Assembly (NCBI GenBank): GCA_030052745.1
Contig: JANBVO010000001.1
Span: forward strand, 1,116,001 to 1,180,000
Reading direction: 5' to 3'
From: Pleurostoma richardsiae
Lineage: Eukaryota; Ascomycota; Sordariomycetes; Calosphaeriales; Pleurostomataceae
Length of the DNA: 64,000 nucleotides
Numbering within the stretch: the stretch's first letter is position 1; each line of letters opens with the position of its first letter. The position numbers and the translations under genes were made by a program. The notes beneath the pieces were generated by a model. The model was not told the origin of the DNA. It did not search any database and saw only the letters and a list, made by a program, of their open reading frames with translations. This document shows positions 53,890 to 64,000 of this stretch, one piece after another.

Positions 53890-55158
53890 TCACAGTACGA
53901 AGATGCCCGCTAACATGGTGATGATGATCGCCAAGGGATACCGGCCCACAACGGAAGCAGCGCACTCCTTCGGCATCGTCTCCAAATCCAGCTTCGGGGC
54001 TTTGCCGACATGCAGCTCCAGGCTGAAGTTGGACGCCGAGAACGTCACATTAGACCCTGCATGATAAGCCTCGCTTCCGAACTCAATGAGTCCTAGTGAC
54101 GAGTTGGAAGGGACTAGATCATTGCGCCAGAGGTACTGGAGGAGTGGCGAGATGTCGTCGTTAAACACTGTCTCGTTAGTAGCTGCGACCCATGAGAAGA
54201 CGTTGGTCCCTCCAGAGTTCTGGCCCTGGTAGAGGATGCTACGTCAGGGTTAGTGATGGGGACCATGCCAGATGCGGATTTATATGGGGGCTGACAATTC
54301 AACATCGCCGACGGCTTGCTTGAAGCACGTTCGGTTCGTGCTGTACCCGATGGGCCAGGGGCTTCCGATGCTGCCGATCCAGATCATGACCTCTGTGGCC
54401 GCGGTCGAGGCATTGGCAGCCTTAGACACGTCAGGATCGGCAAACATATCGAAAGCGACATTGGCGGTAGCGCCAACGCGGCGAAGTCCCGTTGAGTTGA
54501 TAACACTGGCCGGAATGGTGCTGTTGCCGGTGCCATAGCCCCATTGTGTCGTTAGGGTGAGCGACGAAATATTGGAGAAGGCCACCGGGAGCTTGCTAGA
54601 CAAGAAGGTGACGTGGGGAAAGGAATGGACCTCCGTGGCCTCCTCCACCCAGGACCAGGTAGCATCGAATGACGGTGGACTATTAACGATCTATCCACCA
54701 TCATCTAGATCAGCGGTGCTGGCCGAAAGCGGTAATCCTTGCCTGCCGCGAGGACCCCTGAAATCGAAGGTCGACAAAGGTAGGGGGGCATGACGACGAT
54801 CTGGATGGTAGGCAGCGAGAAGCATGCAAGTCTCCACCGTGGAGTGGCGAGGCTCCATCCTTGAGAGGTCTGGCCAGGGGTTGCAGGGGAGAGGAATTTT
54901 GAGAGGACAAAGAAGGGGCCATGCTTACCGCTAAGCACTGGTAGCCCTCGCCGTCCGAGTTGTAGGCGTTGGCAGCGTCTGGGTAGACAGTTAGCGGATA
55001 GCAAAGACCCGAGGATGGCTTGCGTAAACGGTAGGCTCACAGGTGAGGTTCTCAGAGGCGCCAGAGCCGGTGAAACCGTTTGTACCACAGACGAGTGCAT
55101 CTCGTGCACGGGCGATAGCTGGGAGCCCAGCTAGAAGGGCTAGTGACGCCGGTCTCAT
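53890..55158 (-). CDS. GPI-anchored GH12 endoglucanase-like protein
   Basis: Secreted, probably surface-tethered glycoside hydrolase family 12 protein (endo-beta-1,4-glucanase or xyloglucanase fold). Four exons (55041-55158, 54929-54978, 54296-54690, 53890-54238) give 303 residues, frame closed. It has a signal peptide (RPASLALLAGLPAIARA) and CGTNGFTG, then FDATWSWVEEATEVHSFPHV, SSLTLTTQWGYG, NVAFDMFAD and the nucleophile motif TEVMIWIG with Glu near residue 156. The general-acid site reads LGLIEFGSEAYH with Glu near 244. The C-terminus ends in a hydrophobic stretch (YPLAIIITMLAGIFVL) after a Gly/Ser-poor linker, as in GPI-anchored proteins. Many N-glycosylation sequons. Adjacent and co-directional with the GT2 synthase. 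Confidence 0.9.
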
Positions 55159-57813
55159 CTCGGCTTCGGATTGGGAAAGACTTGTTGAGGATCGTGCGAT
55201 GGACCGAGGAAGTGTCGGATGGTGAAGGTGACGGGAGGCAACTGAGAGCCGTTCCTTTCCCGGTCGAAATGTCTGATATCACGGCCCAGAGCACGAGGGC
55301 AGGAGTGCCTAACAGGATTATAACGGTGACGGCAAGACTCAGCGACTTAGGGTTTGAGCCGCAGACTTAGTCGATTAGGTGGCGGGCCAGATGATAGGTA
55401 TGGAACTTCGGTAAGCGGGGGTTAGAAGCAAGGCTACCCATAACCAGATCACCCTTCGACGGGTCCCAGGCTCCTGCAGCAGTGACAGGGCAAGGATCCC
55501 CGGTATGGCGACCCGCGATGAGCAACAGCTTTCGGCATCTTGTCCTCCCGGACGCGCGGTCAAGGACAATGAGCTGCAGACGGGCAAGGGCTCTGTGGAT
55601 TGTCGGCGAGCGATTGCCTCCCAGGCAGACCCTTAGCGCATAGAGAACCGGCCATCTCTGTTACCGCGGTGAATCGCGGCCGGGATATCTCCGGTGATTC
55701 CAACGAGAGATGCTATCGCCAGTAGCGCGAGGGTGCGTGGTGGCGGCGATCGAAAAGCAGATGACGGAGGTATGAGGTTGTCTGAGAACGCGCCGGCGCG
55801 TTAGTAGCAGGTGTGGGAGGCATGGAGGGAAGTTGGAGTGTCTTGGAGTAGTCCGGATAAGGTTCGTGCTTGTGCTGCCCGGCCCGACCGCTAGGCCCCG
55901 TCGAGTAAGGCCAGGGGTCCACCGATGCCACCCGCTCACGGCATTGGAGGATCCCCTGTGTCGGGCTCCCCACGACCTTTCTCCCGGTGCGGAGACGGGG
56001 AGATGAGGGTGAAGATAGCCGGCCTGGATGTACTCCCTGACTCCGTCCTCTGTAACTACCGGGTCTGGACGCGCCGCCAAGGGAGTCTGGCTCCGCGTCT
56101 TTTGGGCAGCGACTTGGTTCTGGCCAGAACGCCGAATGCCCAGCCAGCGACGCCCCCGCCCGTTCCGTCGCAGAAACGCGTTGCGCAGGCGCCGGGAAGA
56201 AATTCTCTCCTCGTTTGCCGAGTCCCTTTGTTCTTCGTGAACGCGGTCTCAGCCACACCGACGGGCAGTTCCGAGACTCATTGGGCGAAGCCACCCGTGC
56301 CGTGTTGGCAGTTTGTCGCCGCCATCGTTGCGGCGATCGCGCACCGTCGTTTTCCATTGTCTGAAGATGCTGTCGATCGGCAGGTGGGAATAGACACCAC
56401 AGCAAGCACAGTTACTCCGTCGCTAATGCCAGGGCATGTCTTCCCCATGCGGACGGGCACCCTGTGGGGGTTCGGACTGGTTTCCCTTTCCGGCTTAGCC
56501 TGTTGATGCCCAGAGCTTGACTTCGACCGCATCGAGCTTAATGCAGGCGCATTCCATCATGGAAAATCAAAATAGAGTTCGACAGGATCCTCGTCCCTGC
56601 GATAACGTACGTCAGCAGTTCTGCATGCCAATCGCGCACGCGATTCAGAGACCCCGGGCCTCGATCGAGGCTCATTACGCGTTCCGAGCTCACCGCAGTG
56701 CGGCCTGCTTGCCATGCCCGCGCAGCCACGCTTCCGGCTACGATCATCCAGGCCCTGACCTCACAGTGTCCTTGGATCTGCACTGAGACATACAGACCCC
56801 CAGCTCAATGACTGGCTTCGTTGGGAAGTCTCACACGAGGACAATGCCGCCGGTAGGAAAAAACGGTATCACGCACGCCGTGCGCTCGTTACAGCGAGCG
56901 ACGTCCTGCCGAATGCGTTCGCTGAGGGAATCCTACCCGAGAACAATGAAGAAGGTGGAGAATACCGGTGTCTCGCACACCATATGCCTTGCATCAGGGA
57001 GAGACAGGTGGTGCTGTCTCACTTGCGCGTGGCGTGTCGTCTTGCCTACAGTCTCTGCTTGTAGAGACTTGGAAGTTGGCCGTATATGGCACTCCACTGC
57101 ACCGAGTACCCAGACTTTCTGTTGTCGATGGTTGACCATACAAGGTACTCAGCCGAGATCAGATGCTTGCATTTGGCCCAGATCTCACGGGGACCTGGCA
57201 TAATGCTTCAGAAACCGCAATCTGATCCTTGACCTTGACCAATCGCCGACCAATGGAGTCCGACAGGGCTCAACGAGTTGAAGGCGGCGAAACTCTCAGC
57301 AGTTCGAGATCGATCTGTTGGAAGACCGAGTGATCGCTTACGTTTTTCGTATGAATGATGTCGTTTGGCCAGCAGGGTGGCCGCATCAGCGGCTGTCTGC
57401 TTCAATTCGAGTCAGGCCAGTGCCTTCTGCGCTTATCCCCAGTCGTGGCATGACTTGTCCGCGAACGGGTGGCGGATAGATTCCGTGCGCGATCTGGCCT
57501 CCGCTTCTCCGCCTGTTTTTAGTAATGTGCTGTGTACCGGCCACCGGACTTTGCTGCACTAACATGACGGCTAGCTCAGGAGGCCATTACGGAAGGGTGA
57601 GTGAGACATCCATCGGCCGACTTGCCTGAGACCCCCAGAAGCACCAGGGCAAGGCTAATCGGCGGCGGGCGAAACTCTGTCTCGCTGTTCGCAGACAATG
57701 GGGAATGCAGTTGCCCCTCCGTCTTCCTGATAAAAAGGGCCCAGCGATCGTTCTGGAAAGTCCCCCTCTCAAACCATCATACTCGTCTCTGATCTGGCTG
57801 CATTCTCATCTAA
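55159..57813. other. 2.65-kb divergent region without a recognised gene
   Basis: Between GH12 (minus) and the UDP-glucose dehydrogenase (plus). Just upstream of GH12 the minus strand has a frame with a hydrophobic run (LAVTVIILLGTPALVLWAVI, about 55280-55340) that runs into the GH12 start in another frame; it may be chance. The section 55650-56500 is GC-rich with long overlapping frames on both strands that show no family features. Nothing else seen. Confidence 0.4.
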
Positions 57814-59909
57814 ATGTTTGTCTCGCAATACACCACCACAATGGCATCTAGAACGTCAATACCCGAGGTCCCGCAGTTGTCAAGAGGTTCTAGCTCAGAC
57901 TCTCTTACAACGATCAGCTCTTCCGACGAATCATGGAAGCACAATGCTCCCAGCTCAAGGACCTCGTTCGCATATGCACCAAATTGGAAGATTGGCTCGC
58001 CAACAACGAAGGGCGGCCAATTTGAGCATATCGATGAGTCGGTAGATCCCCTAGAAGGCACTCGTCCCCCAATTGTCAAGAACGTATGTTTTGTCGGTGC
58101 CGGCTTCGTTGGTATGTTGAGAGCCCAAGAATCTTCACCAGTGCTGTCAGCGTGAGAGCGAGGCCGCTGACCATTTCTTAGGCGGGCCCACGGCGGCACT
58201 GATTGCTTTGCACAACCCTAACATGACGGTCAACGTTGTTGACCTGAATGAAGAGCGCATAGCAGCATGGAATTCTACTCACCTGCCTATTCACGAGGCC
58301 GGACTGCCAAAGGTAGTTCGGATAGCGCGCGACGGGACGCGGCAAGTGACTGTGCCTTCGCCCAAGTCGGGCGAGTCCATCACGCTGCCAGCCCGCCAAC
58401 CGAATCTCTTCTTTACTTCCGATGTCACGAAGTGCCTCCCAGAGGCTGACATCATCTTCATCTGCGTCAACACGCCGACGAAGATGCACGGTGTTGGCGC
58501 TGGCGCCACGGCCGATCTTTTCGCCCTGGAGTCGGCGACGAGGACTGTGGCTAAGCATGCCAAGGTCGGCGCCATCATCGTAGAGAAGAGTACCGTTCCA
58601 TGCCGGACCTCTAAGATGCTTGGGGAGATTGTAAGCTTCCTTCCTTTCCCGTATGAGTATGCAGGCGTTGGCCTGTGGCTGACTGAACTTGTAGCTTCAA
58701 CAAATCCGGCCAGAAACCAATTTCGAGATCCTATCCAACCCGGAATTTCTCGCTGAGGGAACCGCGGTTGACGATCTCATGCATCCTGACCGTATCCTGA
58801 TCGGTAGCGCTAAGACTCCGGAGGGTCTCCGTGCCGCGTCGGCACTCAAGAGCGTCTACGGCGCCTGGGTGCCACTGCAGCGGATAGTGACGGTCAACAC
58901 GTTCAGCAGTGAGCTGACGAAGCTGATCGCAAACGCGATGCTGGCGCAGCGGATCAGCAGCATCAACGCCGTCAGCGCGTTGTGTGAGGAGCTCGAGGCA
59001 GACGTGTCGGAGGTCAGCCGGGCCCTCGGCCTGGACACGCGCCTGGGCCGCAAGTTCCTGCAGGCAGGTGTCGGGTTCGGCGGGTCCTGTTTCGAGAAGG
59101 ACATCCTCAACCTGTCGTACCTGGCGCGCTGCTTGCACCTGCCCGAAGTGGCCGACTACTGGATGAGCATACTATCCATCAACGCCTACCAGCGGCAGCG
59201 GTTCGCGCAGCAGGTTGTGCGCAAGCTTCACAACAACCTGCGGGGCAAGAAGATCGCCATCTACGGCTTTGCCTTCAAGGACGGCACCAACGACACCCGC
59301 AACAGCATCGCCGTCCATATCATTGCCGACCTGGCCGCCGAGCTGCCGCGCGAGATCGCCATCTTCGACCCGGGCTGTAACCCCGACGAGGTGCGCGAGG
59401 AGATCGAGCGCGTCATCCCCAGCCCGGCGCTGCGCAGCCGCATCAAGGTGTGCGCCGACTGGCGCGAGCCGGTCGACGGCGCGTCCGCCGTGTGCATCCT
59501 GACCCCCTGGCACCACTTCAAGGGCAGGCACGGCCGCCGGCCGAGCCGCATCGACAGGGACATCCTGACCACGACGACCATCGGCGCCGTCCAGAACAGC
59601 AACCACGACGGGGCCCTCAGCGAGATGGACATCATGGATCTGGAGAAGATCCAGTCCGGCATGGGCCAGTCGCAGGTGGAGGACCTGCTGCAGCGGCTGG
59701 GCCCGGCGCCCCAGTGCCCGCCTGAGTGTCAGGCCTGCAAGAAGTCGTCTGTCTCTCACACGCCTGAGGACATCGTGAACTGGATGGCCGTGTCGCAGAT
59801 GATGGAGCGGCCGGCCTGGGTCTTCGATGGGCGCAACATCGTCGACGGCGTGAGGTTGCAGCAGCTGGGCTTCAAGGTGCACATCACCGGGAAGGGCGCC
59901 GGCCTCTGA
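57814..59909 (+). CDS. UDP-glucose 6-dehydrogenase-like protein
   Basis: Member of the UDP-glucose/GDP-mannose dehydrogenase family, expected to oxidise UDP-glucose to UDP-glucuronate with NAD. Three exons (57814-58111, 58182-58630, 58695-59909) give 653 residues. A 90-residue Ser/Thr-rich N-terminal extension precedes the NAD site VCFVGAGFVGGP. Family motifs follow: VNVVDLNEERIAAWN, ADIIFICVNTPTK, VEKSTVPCRT, NPEFLAEGTAVDDL, HPDRILIGS, KLIANAMLAQRISSINAVS and the catalytic GVGFGGSCFEKDILNL (Cys near residue 381), then GFAFKDGTNDTRNS. The C-terminal third has an insertion with CPPECQACKK and a final FDGRNIVDG. It is longer than ordinary UGDH (about 460-500). ATG 57841 is an alternative start. 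Codon bias is strong. Confidence 0.93.
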
Positions 59910-60580
59910 GGATGCGGCTTTGTCATACGCTGCATGGGATAGACGGATATTTCAGATATAAATGACTTAAAGGGGTACATAACTTCGAATGATTTGGGAT
60001 GTCGGTAATGGGATATAGTTAGTGGTAAGCGCTGCTCTTGTAATGCCTACCTACCTACGCAGTGCGGTTCTCATGTTCTGTCGTCATAGAGATTTTCCTT
60101 GTGTTCCGTGCCGCCGCCATGACTTGTTGCTTGGGGGGTGCTGAGGAGCCGTATGAGCAAAGTCAAACATGGATCCACTACATTTCCCTGCGCAACCTTG
60201 AAAATAGAAGGTAATTCGCAATATTGTAGCCGTGTCTCCTCGACATCATCGGCTCGTTTTGATTCTGCAAAGGAGATTTACCCTGCAGATTGCTGTCGTG
60301 GTATTGTCTTTACGAAGACAGTCGACTCAGGACTTCATTCCAAGGCCATAACCAAAACGGCTGCACTGATACTAGACATACCATGCCACACTCCCTTCCG
60401 GCCAGCTAAAAATTGGTCTCTATGTACAAATTGCAACTTCAATAGCCTAAAATATAATGTATCTCTAAAGTAACTGTCACGCTGTAAGGCAACTGTACGG
60501 GAGGTTGTATCGGCAGGTATAGTTGTCAGAGGCGAAGGTAACCTATACGTAGAGTTGCTCTTTTAATTAGCTAATAACCG
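59910..60580. other. Convergent intergenic spacer
   Basis: About 670 bases between the UGDH-like gene and the locus at 60581-62882. AT-rich at 60400-60600. No gene recognised. Confidence 0.5.
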
Positions 60581-60820
60581 CTAGTTGACCACATGTGGAT
60601 GCAGCCGAATAGACTTTTTGGTGATGGAGACTGCGAAGGACTCGGGTCTTTGTTGATGAAGCAAGGCCATGACTTCTTTCCCATTGCCTTCATTGTTAGC
60701 CGCAGCCTTAATTAGCTCCTCGGTGATGGTGATCTGGTCTCCGCGTCGGTCGAGAAGCAGGGCCGTGACTTCTTTTCCATTCCAGGAATTGCCAGCGGCT
60801 GCCTTCTCCGCCATGGAGAA
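60581..60820 (-). pseudogene. Two-copy KEVMALLL-type repeat fragment, as in fungal NLR-like proteins
   Basis: On the minus strand, in a frame different from that of the membrane protein, two copies of a 32-34 residue repeat are visible: KAAAGNSWNGKEVTALLLDRR-GDQITITEE and KAAANNEGNGKEVMALLHQQR followed by AVSITKKS. From memory this AAAGN-x-GNGKEVM-x-LLLDRRGDQITITEE pattern is found in long tandem arrays at the C-terminus of fungal NACHT/NLR and ankyrin-type proteins. No NACHT or effector domain is nearby. It looks like the tail of an NLR-type gene, or a repeat array once fused to the membrane protein and now out of frame. Confidence 0.6.
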
Positions 60821-62882
60821 GTCTATCACTATCTGACAAATTGCTTGGACGGTCAACCTCTTTCTCAGCCTTCTTGATCACCGTCATGCTACTCGGCGGA
60901 AACTGCACAACCATGCTGCTGAGGTGCCTTGGCAAGGGGTCTTGACCGGTGGTGTCTTGTAGTTTTAGGGAAATCGGGAGGTAAAGGTTATTAGCAACGC
61001 GCAATAGCGTCGAGAAGCAGGTGCTGTACGCGGCCCGCTCAGTCAGCACAACAGTAGCACCGACCAGGACACTGAGAGCAGAGAGGCCAATAGCTGCGCC
61101 GTACGTAATCCAGAGCGTGGATGCTGTGTATTGGTAGAGGTTCTGCAACATCCACATCTGCACGGTAGCATTGGGAGGGGCAAAGGGGGATGTGTAGTTT
61201 GGGCTAGACGCGGACCGAGTTACTTTGAAAATAACTTCCGAATCCAGGCCCATGTGATACATATGTGTGTACTTACTTTAAAGCAACATTGCTCATCAGA
61301 CTTATCGTGACATTGCAGAACATTTCCTCCATGAGCTCAGCCATAGACTGCGTGGCCGGCTCATCCTGGTATACACTTGTCCCGACCCACTGTACAGTAG
61401 CCAGCAAGTCGGATTGCGAGGTAAGGAGCTGCGTCACGTTCGTCATCTCTCTTGCTTGCAGCAAGACCGTTGTGGCCATCGACGTGTCTGTTATGGGCAT
61501 CGATGTGCTCTCCGCCACCACCTGCCCACCACTACCCACCACTGCGCCCCACCTGACACTTCCAACCAACATGGATGCGAACGTATCCATGACGGCTTGG
61601 TAGGCAAACGTCTGGACGCTGGTCAGATTCAGTGATGCATTAGCCGATTCCTCCGCAGAAGCAGTAAAGCCATCAAGATAGGATACATTGTTCCAGGTTC
61701 CCAATGTGCTTAGTGTGACATTCTGGACTCCGTTGATATAGCTGAAAGTGGCGCCATAGGAAGCGTTCTGCAGTGTGCATTGCAGCAGATACGTGTTATT
61801 GAGATAGTAACTTCGTTCAATCCTGTCATATGCCCGCTGGGTGGTGTCATACTGGCTGCTTCCTGGACTCGAATCCTCGGGTGTCACGGAAATTGTTTCT
61901 GGTGCCCACGGTTCTGGCGGAACCATCACATAAAGTGTAAGCGGAGAGCCGCCCACTGTTGCGGAGCGTAGCGATGTGACATTAGCCGGCAACCCACTTC
62001 CATTGGCGGGCACCCAGGAAAGATACTGGGTTTCACCGAAGTCGAGATCGCTGTATAACTTGGTAATGATGTCGTTGCGTAGACTTTCCGAGTTACCCAT
62101 GGCTTTGCAGCTCAGGGCCGGTCCAAGAAAATCAAGGCTCCATGTCGAGTTTGGCCCAGGGGGGGCAATTGGCATGATTGCACCTGACACGAGCGACCCC
62201 TGAACTGATTTTTGGACATGGAACTGCGGCCCCAGGTAGCTCATTTGGAAATCGGGCCATATAGGAGCGCTTGAGTTCCGGCTGATCGATGCAAAGTTCA
62301 TACTCGTAAAGTCGACGCGAGGAGTGCGTATAGATGCTGTTGTTTTCAGAAGGACGCTCTGGATGGTCAAAGTCGAAGGTGTAATGAGCGGCGCGACAGG
62401 TAAGAGCCTGTAACACTCATTAATTTTGCGTGAAAAGGAGAAAAGCACAGCATCAAAGAAGATTACCAGAATGCAAAGAGTAACAACGCTGGTATTGGCA
62501 TCCGACACCACATTCGCATATTTAAGGCGCTCGGCACGTCATCCCTGGACGAGAACAAGTGGTCTATCAGCCCAAGCTCCGTGGGATGGCGCTTGATGGT
62601 TCTCCAGCTGATCTGGTCATGCGCGGATGCGACAGCGATAGCTAAGCAGACCTTAGTGAAGAAGGCAAATGCGTTTCCAACAGCGATGTTGACCTCTTGT
62701 CCCGAAATGCCCCGAGGAAACCCCCAAACCGAATACGATGTATTCGGCGGCGTGGTTCCATTCAAGTGCTGGTAGAAAAGATGATGACCAACGGCACAGG
62801 CGACACCAGCCCCTAGACTCAGAAACATGCAGGCCACTTTCTTTACGAAGGGCCAGCGGGGACTTTCCTGTTGCTTTTCCAT
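60708..62882 (-). CDS. Multi-span membrane protein with large N-glycosylated extracellular domain, function unknown
   Basis: Three exons (62467-62882, 61277-62407, 60708-61203) sum to 2043 nt, 680 residues, frame closed. Membrane segments: VACMFLSLGAGVACAVGHHLF, a second near AFAFFTKVCLAIAVA, a third at PIPALLLFAFWLLPVAPLI, and one near the C-terminus (LWITYGAAIGLSALSVLVGATVVL). The 400-residue middle has more than a dozen NxS/T sequons, so it is probably outside the cell. This is a common fungal protein type, often labelled formylmethionine deformylase-like without functional basis; I know no role. The last 45 codons (after VIKKAEKEVDRPSN) run through DNA that encodes NLR-like repeats in another frame, so the natural C-terminus is uncertain. 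Confidence 0.82.
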
Positions 62883-64000
62883 GGCTAGGTTGAGTGCTTA
62901 GGTCTCGTCGACATCTGTTCCATCTGCGAGCCTGTACAAAGTGCGATCGCTATCAGGTCTGCGAGCGGACGGGTCTTTATTATAGCCAACAATGGCCCGG
63001 CACGCGAAGAGCCTCCATCTATACCTGTGAGGGCTTGTAGACACGCATCTCAAATTTTTTGGGTGACAAGGGTGCCTGTTTCACCTCAGCACCTTAAGCG
63101 CCAGAACATCGAGTTAGCAGGCTGCGATAACGAAGGATGCCAGCGCGGTTTGAAGGCACCCTCAGGTGGATCCAGCTGATGGCGGTGAAACCAACAGACG
63201 GCGCTTCGACACAGCACATCTACTACGGCTAAATAACGCCGAGCCCACCAACGCCGGAATGGGTCACACATGAAACACCTTCATCCTGGCCACCCCACCA
63301 AGAGCTGCTGATGACCGTCCGCCTGGCGCTATCTTCTGCCTTCCTGGCGGATCCTCCTGGCACACCGAGCTATCGCGTCAGCTTGCCGCCTTCGGGATCA
63401 TTCTTGCGGAAGGCATCGATCTGCGGGGCGTGAGCTATCGCAGCTGCGCAGGAGGTGGCGGGCCAGCTCAGGTCCATGAAGACGTACGCCGATAGAGAAA
63501 GCCCGCCATATAAGCGTGAAATTTGTGAGGGTTGTAAGCAAGGTTACTGTCAATCTTAGGTACGACGATGAGGGGGACTTGTCCGAGTTGTGTATCAAGA
63601 AGAAACCTTGTTCGACCCTTATTAAGCCGTTCAGAATATCACAACTACCTGGACACGAAGACAGAGCCACTGAAGCATGTTAATACTTGGTGTCTGTAAA
63701 CTTCCAGATAATCTGCCTTGCTCCAGTGATCCTATCATCCTGGGACGTCATATTTACTTGACTAGTCGCTCGAGTTCAGAGAATGAAGCACATGGCGGTG
63801 AGATCCTATTAATCAGGTCATCATATTCCGGCTCGTTCTTTTCATGTGAGATTTGGGAAATCCATGAGAAAGGTAGATTGGTAGCCCCGTTATCACAGCT
63901 CTTCCATCTCTTTCATTTTCTGCAATTCAACATCATCGCCGTCCCTTCGTCTTGCAATTCAGCCGCTGGAACGTGCTATGGTATTCTGCGTGATGGGAGT
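62883..64000. other. Terminal region without a recognised gene
   Basis: Promoter side of the membrane-protein gene and the window end. A 90-codon minus frame at 63398-63670 has no family features. No tRNA, transposon or repeat recognised. Confidence 0.45.

Noticed and set aside
55052-55380. Hydrophobic minus-strand frame upstream of GH12 as a possible membrane gene
   Set aside because: It overlaps the GH12 signal-peptide exon in another frame, has no recognisable family and no clear start.
55713-56506. Overlapping long frames on both strands (230 and 193 codons)
   Set aside because: Arg/Ser/Pro-rich, no start context, no motif, both strands equally open; explained by high GC content.
1-64000. 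CRISPR arrays, bacterial operons, riboswitches
   Set aside because: The window is eukaryotic: spliced genes throughout, no regularly spaced repeats of the right size.

Overview
The window is nuclear DNA of a filamentous ascomycete (Pezizomycotina; the exact class cannot be read from the sequence). The evidence is dense intron-bearing genes with short introns, three Zn2Cys6 regulators, a histidine acid phosphatase, Och1/Sur1-like and cellulose-synthase-like glycosyltransferases, MFS transporters, and decayed transposons whose stops are mostly TGG to TAG, the footprint expected of repeat-induced point mutation (RIP). Nothing bacterial or organellar was seen. Exon models were assembled by hand; for most genes the summed exon length closes exactly in frame, which is good internal support.

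0-12 kb: a Dal5-type anion:cation symporter, a large amidohydrolase with a second degenerate copy of its own domain, a DUF1810 protein, a Tad-type LINE relic, a GT32 glycosyltransferase and a broken YTP1-like membrane-protein gene. 12-24 kb: a cluster-like group of a Zn2Cys6 factor, an alpha/beta hydrolase that has lost its nucleophile elbow, a class I methyltransferase, a Tc1/mariner DNA transposon with 35-bp perfect inverted repeats, an MDR oxidoreductase and a second Zn2Cys6 factor. No PKS, NRPS or terpene synthase lies in the window. 24-38 kb: histidine acid phosphatase, DUF1593 nucleoside-hydrolase-like secreted protein, Mpv17/PMP22 protein, sugar transporter, third Zn2Cys6 factor and a 14-TM-type efflux transporter.

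38-50 kb is a housekeeping block: pyruvate carboxylase (11 exons, including 8-nt, 12-nt and 21-nt micro-exons, and a minisatellite in its largest intron), mitochondrial pyruvate carrier MPC1, the splicing protein SmB (with a 9-nt exon) and ribosomal protein uL5/RPL11 (first coding exon is just the ATG). The two pyruvate genes lie 3 kb apart on the same strand.

50-63 kb groups cell-surface polysaccharide functions: a cellulose-synthase-like GT2, a GPI-anchored GH12 endoglucanase, a UDP-glucose-6-dehydrogenase-like enzyme and a large extracellular-loop membrane protein. The pairing of a processive beta-glucan-type synthase with a tethered endoglucanase and a UDP-sugar oxidase is the most interesting candidate system in the window. 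The tail of the membrane-protein gene overlaps, in another frame, two copies of a repeat that resembles those of fungal NLR-like proteins.
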